DNA of 64,000 nucleotides from Synergistes jonesii (GTDB lineage: Bacteria; Synergistota; Synergistia; Synergistales; Synergistaceae). A program made the position numbers and the translations under genes. Below are positions 7,998-15,227 of this stretch, piece by piece; position 1 is the stretch's first letter; every line of letters begins with the position of its first letter. The notes under the pieces were generated by a model. It saw only the letters and a list, made by a program, of their open reading frames with translations. It made no database searches and was not told where the DNA came from. The stretch covers positions 1 through 64,000 of the forward strand of contig NZ_JMKI01000036.1 in assembly GCF_000712295.1 (NCBI RefSeq), given 5' to 3'.

Positions 7998-9053
7998 TTA
8001 TTTTTTCCCCGATAGTACCTTCTTCTGGTTTGCAACTACGGCGTCTTCAAGAACCTTCAGTGTATCCTTGCCATAAGTGTCCGCGTATTTTGGCCAGACA
8101 TTGGCGCGTATCTCGGCGCTACGTTTGATGGCTTCTTCGCTTGAGTACCTGATAACCTTTACGCCATGCTTCTCAAGTTCATCCTCGTACTTCTTTTCAG
8201 TTCCTCTAGCGACGGGCAGCCATTTTTTTATCTGGAAGGCGATGCAGTCCTGCACGATCTTCTGATTTTTGGGGCCGAACGATTCCCACAGCTTTTTGTT
8301 TATTATGAGCCAGCCGGGGGTTGACCCCATGTTGTTCGCATCAAAACATTTGATCATATCGCGGGCCTGCAGGTAGGCGTCCTCTGCAGGTATATTCGAA
8401 GCGCCGTCTATCTGTCCTGTCTGCAGCGCGCTGAAAACTTCAGAGTAATCCATCGTCACGGTGTTGTACCCCATTGCGGTCGCCATATCGCGGACAGAGG
8501 GCATTGCGGGGACTCTTAGAGAGATATTTTTTTTCAGATTGTCCTTGGGATTTTTGGGGACTTTGGAAAGGATGAATCCTATGCGAGGGTCAAGCCATCC
8601 GCCGAGGCTTACAAATCCAGCCTCATTTGAATATGTTTCGATGATTTTGCAGAAAGGCGACTTAGGGTCGAGAAACATAAGTTCGTACTCTGGAAAACCC
8701 GTGGTGCACAACCCCGGGAGGTTTCCGATATCGAGCTTCGGGTGATATCTTTTAGTGAGCCACGTGAAAGACGCGTCTATCGTTCCCGCACGGACTTCTT
8801 CAATTGAATCTTCATAAATGCAGAGCTGCCCCGAAGGGAATACTTTGAAATCGATTTCCCCATCCGTTTTTTCCTTTATCATCTTTACCAGGTCGACGAG
8901 CGCTTTGCTTGTATAGCTATCTGAGGGATATGGCGCGTAAAATTTCAGCTTCCTGGCGGCGTGGGCCGCGTTTTCACTTATGATTATCGCTAAAGCGGCT
9001 ATCATCACTATGCTGCAGACACAAATAACCTTTTTGATATTATTGATGTTCAT
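7998..9053 (-). CDS. dctP: TRAP transporter periplasmic substrate-binding protein (DctP type)
   Basis: The 351-aa protein begins with a signal peptide (hydrophobic stretch near residues 8-25, likely cut after AAHA). It continues as a DctP-family extracytoplasmic binding protein with the usual elements, such as VFPSGQLC near 70 and ALQTGQIDGASNIP near 210. DctP proteins bind carboxylates or sulfonates, often through an Arg salt bridge; SLRVPAM near 180 is a candidate for that region. It is the first gene of the operon and presumably fixes transport specificity. A GGAGGT site lies 11 bases before the ATG. Confidence 0.95.
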   Translation of the reverse strand: MNINNIKKVICVCSIVMIAALAIIISENAAHAARKLKFYAPYPSDSYTSKALVDLVKMIKEKTDGEIDFKVFPSGQLCIYEDSIEEVRAGTIDASFTWLTKRYHPKLDIGNLPGLCTTGFPEYELMFLDPKSPFCKIIETYSNEAGFVSLGGWLDPRIGFILSKVPKNPKDNLKKNISLRVPAMPSVRDMATAMGYNTVTMDYSEVFSALQTGQIDGASNIPAEDAYLQARDMIKCFDANNMGSTPGWLIINKKLWESFGPKNQKIVQDCIAFQIKKWLPVARGTEKKYEDELEKHGVKVIRYSSEEAIKRSAEIRANVWPKYADTYGKDTLKVLEDAVVANQKKVLSGKK

Positions 9054-9230
9054 CGTACATAAAACCTCCGTCTTTATTTTTTAACCTGACAAAAACATGT
9101 AACCACAGCTACGGCGCTGGATAGCGACGACAGGACAACTCCCTCCTCTTCAATAATATATTTTTAGCCGTATTTCCTTGCACTCTTAGATTAACATAAA
9201 GAAACAATAATTTCAAGAGCATTTTGGTAA
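9033..9230 (-). repeat. Tandem duplication unit A: dctP 5' end plus promoter region
   Basis: This roughly 198-bp unit is repeated directly next to itself at 9231-9428. It holds the first codons of dctP, its ribosome-binding site, the 5' leader and the promoter. Matching landmarks include a shared run around GAAACAATAATTTC (9201-9214 here, 9399-9412 in the other copy), the CCTCCGTC site and the block ending in ATTTTGG. The copies differ at many positions, so the duplication is not recent. Confidence 0.85.
9188..9216 (-). promoter_or_regulatory. Predicted promoter and operator of the TRAP / glycyl radical operon
   Basis: On the minus strand TTGAAA (9216-9211) and TAATCT (9193-9188) are 17 bases apart. 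The -35 box overlaps the imperfect palindrome GAAATTATTGTTTC (GAAA-N6-TTTC, 9201-9214), a form similar to RpiR-family operators. The predicted start near 9181 gives a 5' leader of about 130 bases. The same palindrome in the upstream repeat copy supports a regulatory role. Binding by the operon's RpiR protein is inferred. Confidence 0.5.
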
Positions 9231-9428
9231 TTTGATATTATTATTGATATTCATCATACATACGGACCTCCGTCCTTACTTTTTTAACCCCAGATAAATG
9301 AGCGTAACACAGCTGTAGTGCTGAATTCTTAAGGCAGGATACCTCTCCTCTTCGATATATTTTTAGTCATATTTCCTTCCCTTTTAGGGTAACATAAAGA
9401 AACAATAATTTCAAGTATATTTTGGAAA
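9231..9428 (-). repeat. Tandem duplication unit B, with an abortive copy of the dctP start
   Basis: Second copy of the dctP leader unit. On the minus strand an ATG at 9254 with an upstream GGAGGT repeats the dctP start and then runs into a stop after about a dozen codons (NINNNIKLPK-type sequence). Read-through transcripts from this copy would therefore carry an extra short ORF before dctP. The operator-like motif is kept at 9399-9412, while the -10 region has drifted (TACCCT instead of TAATCT). Confidence 0.8.
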
Positions 9429-9759
9429 AAATATTTGGAGTCCCGCGGGGGGTTGAGCGGGGAAAAAATGCGCTCCGCGCGCCGTTCACGCAGAGTGTGT
9501 GTAATTACTGAAAATACCGGGGCGAGGCTGCGAAAGAAGCCGTATTGAAGACGGAACTTCATAGCTTTGCGGCGTGCGCAGGTTTTGCGAAAGATTTTGA
9601 ACTCGGCTAGGGCGAACTGATAGCGACGATATGTCCGCTTTTCTAAAAATATTTTATCTGAGGATTTCGTACTCGGCTAACCCTCCGGCGCGACGGCAGA
9701 CTCGGTAAGCGGCGCGGCAAATCAGAGCAGCGCCGAGCCTAACGGAGCGGAGAAGAATG
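9429..9759. other. Intergenic stretch without a recognisable gene
   Basis: No ORF here has a ribosome-binding site or recognisable protein. Two imperfect copies of a short phrase occur, GAACTCGGCTAGGGCG (about 9600) and GTACTCGGCTAACCCTCC (about 9669). Composition shifts from AT-rich beside the duplicated promoter to GC-rich near tadA. It may be the remains of a lost gene; nothing firmer can be said. Confidence 0.4.
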
Positions 9760-10215
9760 TCAGCGCGTTTTTCTCCTGGCCTCGAAAAATTTCCGCAGCA
9801 GTTCCGCGCATTCAGCGGCGAGCACGCCGCCAGTCACTTCGCATCTGTGGCTCATGCGCGGGTCGTGCGGGATCTCGTAGAGCGACGCGCAGCCTCCGGC
9901 CTTCGGATCCTCCGCGCCGAAGACGATCCTTCCGACGCGGCACTGCACGAGGGCGCCTGAACACATCACGCACGGCTCGAGCGTGACGTAGATGTGGCAG
10001 TCGTCGAAGCGCCAAGAATTTATTTTTTTTGCCGCGTCGGAAAGCGCGTTGAGTTCGGCGTGCCCGAGCGGAGAATTGCCCAGCGAGCGAGTGTTGTGCC
10101 CGCGCCCGATTATCCTGTCGCCGCACGCGACGACCGCGCCGACGGGAATCTCGCCACAGCTAAGCGCGAGACGAGCCTCCGCAAGCGCTTCTCTCATATA
10201 GAAAGCGTCGTCCAT
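9760..10215 (-). CDS. tadA: tRNA adenosine(34) deaminase
   Basis: The 151-aa protein is of normal TadA length. It has the zinc-dependent deaminase motifs HAELNAL (His52, catalytic Glu54) and PCVMCSGA (Cys82, Cys85). TadA converts A34 to inosine in the tRNA-Arg(ACG) anticodon. It lies beside a tRNA-Arg gene with anticodon CCG, which reads a different Arg codon. A GGAGGG site precedes the ATG. Confidence 0.95.
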   Translation of the reverse strand: MDDAFYMREALAEARLALSCGEIPVGAVVACGDRIIGRGHNTRSLGNSPLGHAELNALSDAAKKINSWRFDDCHIYVTLEPCVMCSGALVQCRVGRIVFGAEDPKAGGCASLYEIPHDPRMSHRCEVTGGVLAAECAELLRKFFEARRKTR

Positions 10216-10263
10216 CTGTGGCGCCCTCCTTTATCTTGTGCTATACTTTACCACGATTCAAGC

Positions 10264-10340
10264 GTGCCTGTAGCTCAGCTGGACAGAGTGCCGCCCTCCG
10301 GAGGCGAAGGTCAAGAGTTCGAATCTCTTCAGGCACGCCA
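10264..10340 (+). tRNA. tRNA-Arg (anticodon CCG)
   Basis: The 77-base sequence folds as a cloverleaf. The acceptor stem pairs GTGCCTG with CAGGCAC, the D arm is GCTCAGCTGGACAGAGT, the anticodon loop is CTCCGGA and the T arm contains GAGTTCGAATCTC. The discriminator is G and the 3' CCA is encoded. T33 followed by CCG gives anticodon CCG, reading CGG (Arg). One weak pair is seen at the top of the anticodon stem (27-43). Confidence 0.95.
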
Positions 10341-10467
10341 GTTATACTAAAAGAATGTGGGGCCATTTAGTAAGCTTCTCGTTTTCGTTTCGCACAGATC
10401 GTGTGTGGCGGCAACCACGCAATGTCGGTATTTCGATGCTTCTTTGCTGTGTACTGCCATGTTTGCT

Positions 10468-11835
10468 TCATTTTCTTTTATTTTTAGCATGAAACAGACC
10501 GGTGCCTACGCAGAGCGACGACAGCGCGAGACCTGCGAAGAGCGGGTCGGAGGGAAGTCGCAGCGCAGCCCACAGCAACATCGCGGCCAGCCCGCCGGCG
10601 CTCGACGCGAGCGCCCACGACGGCGGAAGCGCGCCTGGCCTCAGTATCGCGACTATCAGAGGAAGGAATGTGCCAGAGCCGCGCAGTCCCATGCTCACAA
10701 AGCTCCATTCAAGAATCATGCTGCCGGCTCCGCCGATCGCACAGAACGCGGCTATAGATATCATCGCCGTGACGAGCAGCTGTTCGACGCGGCCGCCGCC
10801 TTCATATTTCCGCTTTACCGTTGCTGGAATGAAATTTTTCGAAATATTCGTCGCAACTCCGAGTATCAGCCCGGCAGCGCAGCCTATGACGGTGATGAGT
10901 ATGCCACCCCATATCAGGCCGCCTACGAGCGGCGGGAAGTTGTTCGCGATGAACCATGAGAGCGCCTTATCGGGAGATACGTCGACGCCGGACGCGCGCA
11001 TCGTTAGCCCTATCCAGCAGCCGAGAAGCCCCATCTGCGGCATCAGCAGCGCCGAAGTGAAGGCTCCTGCGCGCGCGCTGCGTATGTCTTTTGCCGCCGC
11101 TATTGATTGAAGGTATATCTGCGTTGTGAAGACGCCGACGATCATCGACGCCAGGCATCCGACCTCGGGGAAGAAACCGCGCCCGAATACGTTGAACCAC
11201 GGCTGAAATGACAAATCGACGAACGGGGCCGCGCCGTTGCGGAAGGCGGCGGCAGCGGCGCATGTTACGAGCACGACGCAGAGTATGATTATTTTTGCCT
11301 CGCCTAGAGCTGCAAAGCTTTTTATGCCGCCGGACGCGATGAAGCCCCATATCGAAAGGGCCGCGACGAGTGCCGCGAGCCACGCGGGGATCGGAACGAC
11401 GCCGCGTATCAGGGCGATGCACGATAAAAATTGTGCGCATACGGATATGAAGGTCCCGAGCGACGACGATACGGTGGCGGCGAGCGCTATCGCTTTGCCG
11501 CGATCGCCGTAGCTTTTTTCAAGGTAGTCGGCGACGGTCGTTATCTCCGACGCGCGCAGCTGCGACGCGAAGCGCAGTCCGAGCATAAGGCAGCCTATCC
11601 CGCCGCCGAGAGTGAACCACCACGCGGTCATCCCATAGCCGTAAGCCATCTGCACCGTTCCGACCGTCGACGCCCCTCCTACGAGCGCGCCGAGCAGTAT
11701 GCCGGTCACGCCGGCCGCTCCGGCTTTTCTGCCGCCGAGGCTGTAGTCTTTTTTCCCGCCGCGCCCGCCGACGACGACGCCCGCTGCTATGAAGAGTGCG
11801 AGCAGCGCGAACGCGGAAAAATAAAATAAAAGCAT
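10468..11835 (-). CDS. Sodium:solute symporter family (SSF) transporter
   Basis: The 455-aa integral membrane protein has about 12-13 hydrophobic segments and the SSF-type N-terminal region (KKDYSLGGRKAG near 30, then LGALVGGASTVGTVQMAYGYG near 50-70). Such proteins couple Na+ to uptake of substrates such as pantothenate, proline or short-chain acids; the substrate here is not evident. Start moved to 11835 because the GAGGAG site has 8-base spacing to that ATG and only 1-2 bases to the GTG at 11844. It is a single leftward gene. Confidence 0.88.
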   Translation of the reverse strand: MLLFYFSAFALLALFIAAGVVVGGRGGKKDYSLGGRKAGAAGVTGILLGALVGGASTVGTVQMAYGYGMTAWWFTLGGGIGCLMLGLRFASQLRASEITTVADYLEKSYGDRGKAIALAATVSSSLGTFISVCAQFLSCIALIRGVVPIPAWLAALVAALSIWGFIASGGIKSFAALGEAKIIILCVVLVTCAAAAAFRNGAAPFVDLSFQPWFNVFGRGFFPEVGCLASMIVGVFTTQIYLQSIAAAKDIRSARAGAFTSALLMPQMGLLGCWIGLTMRASGVDVSPDKALSWFIANNFPPLVGGLIWGGILITVIGCAAGLILGVATNISKNFIPATVKRKYEGGGRVEQLLVTAMISIAAFCAIGGAGSMILEWSFVSMGLRGSGTFLPLIVAILRPGALPPSWALASSAGGLAAMLLWAALRLPSDPLFAGLALSSLCVGTGLFHAKNKRK

Positions 11836-11994
11836 CGAAGTCACTCCTCGTTGAATTTCCTGAATATATTACAACATTTTGCAGAAAATGGTGACTGTTT
11901 TGCGCACTTGTTTTTCTTACCGCTCTTTGTTATTCTTTACACAATATATTTGCGCAATGATACGCGGCAAAAAGTTTTCTGGGGGGCATGGAAA

Positions 11995-12357
11995 ATGAAT
12001 TTGCAGGAAATGGCGTCACTGCTTGACGCAAAGAATATTTCGACGGAATTTGACCTCGGCGGCATAGAGGTGAATCACGCTTACGCTTGCGACCTTATGA
12101 GCGACGTTCTCGCCTTCTGTACGCCGGGGACTCTTCTTCTGACAGGGCTGACTAATGTCCAGATCGTGCGCACGGCGCAGATGCTCGACATTCCCGCGGT
12201 GATTTTCGTGCGCGGCAAAGTCCCTCTTGAAGAGACGCTTCAGCTCGCAAAAGACAACGACATTCCCATTCTGGTCACTAAGCACACGATGTTCGAGGCG
12301 TGCGGCATTCTCTATGAAAATGGCATGAAGCCTATAGTGCGGGATCCGGAGATTTAA
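11995..12357 (+). CDS. DRTGG-domain protein
   Basis: The 120-aa protein matches the small DRTGG fold (LLLTGLTNVQIVRTAQMLDIPAVIFVRGKVP near 55-85), a ligand-binding domain of unknown role found near phosphotransacetylases and hydrogenase genes. The start at 11995 gives the usual length; a G-rich stretch 8-13 bases upstream may serve as ribosome-binding site. It is the first gene of a tight five-gene block (DRTGG, ATPase, hydrogenase-like, DRTGG, PHP) ending at radA. Confidence 0.8.
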   Translation: MNLQEMASLLDAKNISTEFDLGGIEVNHAYACDLMSDVLAFCTPGTLLLTGLTNVQIVRTAQMLDIPAVIFVRGKVPLEETLQLAKDNDIPILVTKHTMFEACGILYENGMKPIVRDPEI

Positions 12358-12360
12358 CAG

Positions 12361-12792
12361 ATGGGCGCCCCTGTCTGTCTCGAATACAGAATTGAGGGGA
12401 ACGATTTTATGGTTGCGGGCGCGGCCTCCAATAATATTAAAAATACCCTCAAGATGTTGGGAATACCTTCCGATGTGTGCAGGCGCGTTGCCGTCATTAC
12501 CTACGAGGCGGAGATCAACCTTGTCATTCACGGCGGAGGGGGAATTTTAAAAGCTGAGATCACCGAGGACCGCGTCGAAATTTTGGTCGAGGACGAGGGG
12601 CCCGGCATCGCGGATATCGAAAAGGCGATGACCGAGGGCTACAGCACGGCGACCGAACAGGCGCGGGAAATGGGTTTTGGAGCCGGAATGGGGCTTCCAA
12701 ATATAAAAAGGAACAGCGACATCTTCAAAATAGAATCGGAAGTGGGAAGAGGAACGACGCTTAACTGCACGGTCTTTTTCAACAAAAAATAA
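12361..12792 (+). CDS. RsbW-like anti-sigma factor / HATPase ATP-binding protein
   Basis: The 143-aa protein is a single GHKL ATPase domain: N-box EAEINLVIHG near residue 50, G1 box VEDEGPGIADIE near 78-89 and G2 box GFGAGMGLPNIK near 105-116. Members act as serine kinases or anti-sigma factors. Here it lies between a DRTGG protein and an iron-hydrogenase-like sensor, so it may relay a redox signal. No sigma factor or anti-anti-sigma gene is nearby. Confidence 0.85.
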   Translation: MGAPVCLEYRIEGNDFMVAGAASNNIKNTLKMLGIPSDVCRRVAVITYEAEINLVIHGGGGILKAEITEDRVEILVEDEGPGIADIEKAMTEGYSTATEQAREMGFGAGMGLPNIKRNSDIFKIESEVGRGTTLNCTVFFNKK

Positions 12793-12816
12793 CATAAGCA
12801 GAAGGGAGTGAGCCCG

Positions 12817-14133
12817 ATGCTCCACAGCGTAAGAATTTCAAGAGAGGCGTGCCAGGGGTGCGTAAACTGCATCAAGGTATGCCCGGTTGAAGCCATCAGA
12901 GTCGTCGACGGAGAAATAAGTATAATCAGCGAGCTTTGCATCGACTGCGGCGAGTGTCTGCGCTCGTGCCACAGGCAGGCTCTCGGCATAGAGGAGGACG
13001 ACTGGAACAAAATAAAGGAATCTCCTCGCATTACCCTTATTCCCGACCCTGTCTTTTTTTCGCAGTTCAGCCACTATATGAATCCCTCCGCGCTTGAGGA
13101 CGTGATGTCTTCCTTCGGCTACGACATGCTAATCGACGAAATGGAAGAAGCGTTTGACTTAAGCGCCTATGCCTGCGCGCAGATGATCTCGCACGCGTCG
13201 AAATCGTCGCTGCCGTTCATCTCGTGCTACTGTCCGTCCGTGCTGCGGTTGATTCAGTCGCGCTTTCCGGAGCTGCTCTCGCGCGTCGTGCACGTATGCT
13301 CGCCGCTTGAGCTCGGCGCCGACCTGTGGCGCATGAGGACCGACAGCAGCATTCCAGTGACGCTCCTTTCTCCCTGTCCCTCAAAGATCACGATGATAAA
13401 AGAGCCGCAGGGACGCGAGCGTTCGCCGATAGACAACGCGGTCACCGTGCGCCGCGTCGCGCGCAGCATAATGGCAAGCAACGCGGCTCCGTCGCCGGAC
13501 GCGCAGCTTAAGGAACGCTCGAACCGCTGGCTGCAGTGGGCGAGGCGCGGCGGAGAGGTGCGGCACCTCCAGGCCTTCTCCGACAGGAAGCTGACTGTGC
13601 TCGCCGTCTCGGGGTTGCGTAATACGCTCGACGTCCTGCAGGAGCTTGAGCTCGGGCGCCTGCGCTCAGTCGATTTTATAGAATGCAGAATCTGCGACAC
13701 GGGCTGTGTCGGAGGCATCGGCACGGCGGATTCGCGCTTCCTCGCGAATCTGAGGATCGGCAATATCAAAACCGACTGGAATGTCACAGAAAGCGACATA
13801 CGCCGCGTCGAGGGTCTCTACGCGATGGACTTCTGGGCGACTACCAAGGAGTACCTGCCGCGTCCGCAGCTGCCGCTCTCTGACAACATAGCGGACGCGA
13901 TGGTCAAGCTGCAGCAGATGAAAGAAGTTTATTCCTGCCTGCCGCACATCGACTGCGGCTCCTGCGGTCGCCCCTCGTGCCAGGCGATGGCCGAGGAGAT
14001 CGTGCGAGGGCACGGCTCGGTCACCGATTGTATTTTCAAACTGCGCGAAGGCATAGCGACTCTTGCGAACAAGATAGTCGTGCTCTCTGAATCGCAGCCG
14101 CAGACTCTGAAGAGAAGGAGCGGATCGAATTGA
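12817..14133 (+). CDS. Iron-only hydrogenase-like iron-sulfur protein, probable sensor
   Basis: The 438-aa protein has a double-cluster ferredoxin domain (CQGCVNCIKVCP and CIDCGECLRSCH, within residues 10-55). A domain related to the H-cluster region of FeFe-hydrogenase follows, with degenerate forms of its three loops: SCYCPSVL near 135, LLSPCPSK near 180 and IECRICDTGCVGGIG near 290. A C-terminal CGSCGRPSCQAMAEE Fe-S motif near 390 closes the protein. The altered loops argue against a normal catalytic hydrogenase and suggest a sensory or regulatory homologue. Start taken at ATG 12817, 9-10 bases after GAAGGGA; a GTG at 12808 is too close to that site. Confidence 0.82.
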   Translation: MLHSVRISREACQGCVNCIKVCPVEAIRVVDGEISIISELCIDCGECLRSCHRQALGIEEDDWNKIKESPRITLIPDPVFFSQFSHYMNPSALEDVMSSFGYDMLIDEMEEAFDLSAYACAQMISHASKSSLPFISCYCPSVLRLIQSRFPELLSRVVHVCSPLELGADLWRMRTDSSIPVTLLSPCPSKITMIKEPQGRERSPIDNAVTVRRVARSIMASNAAPSPDAQLKERSNRWLQWARRGGEVRHLQAFSDRKLTVLAVSGLRNTLDVLQELELGRLRSVDFIECRICDTGCVGGIGTADSRFLANLRIGNIKTDWNVTESDIRRVEGLYAMDFWATTKEYLPRPQLPLSDNIADAMVKLQQMKEVYSCLPHIDCGSCGRPSCQAMAEEIVRGHGSVTDCIFKLREGIATLANKIVVLSESQPQTLKRRSGSN

Positions 14134-14468
14134 CGATAAAGGAAATTTGCACCCTCCTCGGCGGCGAAGTTCTGTGCGCCGGAGAGGGAAACCGAGAGAT
14201 CGCCGGAGCTATAGCCGGAGACCTTCTGAGCTTCATAATGGGGACCGCGAAAGAGGGCTATTTGTGGATAACGATACAGGCGCATCTGAACGTCGCGGCA
14301 GTCGCAGTACTTAAAGATCTGCCTCTCATCATCTTGGCGTCGGGACGCAGGGCGCCTGACGATTTGATCGAGCGCTGCAACGCGGAAAAGATAACGCTGC
14401 TTAGCGTGCCTCAGAGCGTCTACGAAGTTTGCGCCGAGCTCGCGCTGCATGGGCTGAAGGGGCAATAA
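14130..14468 (+). CDS. Second DRTGG-domain protein
   Basis: The 112-aa protein resembles the first DRTGG protein of the block (VAVLKDLPLIILASGRR near 60-75; RCNAEKITLLSVPQSVYE near 82-100). It starts with TTG at 14130 inside the stop of the preceding gene (TTGA overlap), behind AAGGAG. The overlap implies translational coupling with the hydrogenase-like protein. Function unknown; co-occurrence suggests the two DRTGG proteins, the ATPase and the iron-sulfur protein work together. Confidence 0.78.
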   Translation: MTIKEICTLLGGEVLCAGEGNREIAGAIAGDLLSFIMGTAKEGYLWITIQAHLNVAAVAVLKDLPLIILASGRRAPDDLIERCNAEKITLLSVPQSVYEVCAELALHGLKGQ

Positions 14469-14470
14469 TT

Positions 14471-15223
14471 TTGCTGAGGCCTTTCTGGGTCGACCTCCAC
14501 GTCCACACGCTGCTGTCGCCGTGCGGCGAGCTGGAAATGGGGGCGCCCGAAATAGCCGAAAAGGCACGCGAGGCCGGGCTCGATATAATAGGCATAGCCG
14601 ACCACAACAGCTGCGAGAATTTTCCCGGCGTCAGCGAGGCCGCGAAAGGAAACCCCGTCGTGCTGCCGTGCATCGAGACGCAGAGCGCGGAGGATATCCA
14701 CATACTCTGCGTCTTTCCGAATTACGACACGGCGCTTGCCTATAAAGAATGGCTGTGGAAGAGGATCAGGCCGATCCCAAACGACGTCGATACCTTCGGC
14801 TACCAGATCGTAGTAGACGCTTGCAACAACATCGTTAAGGAAGAGGAGACTCTTTTGATACAGGGCGCGGGCTACGAAGTCGACCAGATCGTCGCGAAGG
14901 TGCACGAAGTCGGCGCGCTGGCTATACTTGCGCACGTGGACCGTCCGGCCTTTTCATATCCGGCCGCGCTTGGGCCCATGCCGGCGGATTATCCCGCCGA
15001 CGCTTTCGAGCTTTCGCGCCGCCTAAACTACGAAGAGGCCCAGAAGTGGCGCGAGCGCTACCCGGCCCCGCGCGCCTTCATACGCTCGTCGGATTCTCAT
15101 TCGCTCGACACGCTTTCACGCGCCAACTGCACGAAGATGACGCTCGCAGAACCTACCTTCGAGGAAATAAGAAAAGCGCTGCGCGGCGAGGAGGGCAGGC
15201 GTATATCATGGCCGTGGGGTTAG
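14471..15223 (+). CDS. PHP-domain metal-dependent phosphoesterase
   Basis: The 250-aa protein has the PHP motifs: DLHVHTLLSPCG at the N-terminus, GIADHNS near 45, a His in ILAHVDRP near 155 and SSDSHSLD near 205. These ligate a metal centre and suggest hydrolysis of a phosphate ester, but the substrate is unknown. The start is most likely TTG 14471, two bases after the preceding stop with AAGGGG upstream; the longer frame has no ribosome-binding site. It closes the DRTGG/hydrogenase-like block. Confidence 0.83.
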   Translation: MLRPFWVDLHVHTLLSPCGELEMGAPEIAEKAREAGLDIIGIADHNSCENFPGVSEAAKGNPVVLPCIETQSAEDIHILCVFPNYDTALAYKEWLWKRIRPIPNDVDTFGYQIVVDACNNIVKEEETLLIQGAGYEVDQIVAKVHEVGALAILAHVDRPAFSYPAALGPMPADYPADAFELSRRLNYEEAQKWRERYPAPRAFIRSSDSHSLDTLSRANCTKMTLAEPTFEEIRKALRGEEGRRISWPWG

Positions 15224-15227
15224 CGTG

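Noticed and set aside
9329-9562. 77-codon minus-strand ORF in the region upstream of dctP
   Set aside because: No ribosome-binding site, no recognisable protein, and its 3' half lies in the duplicated promoter unit.
12817-14133. Calling the iron-sulfur protein a catalytic FeFe-hydrogenase
   Set aside because: The three H-cluster loops are degenerate and no partner hydrogenase subunits or maturases are nearby.
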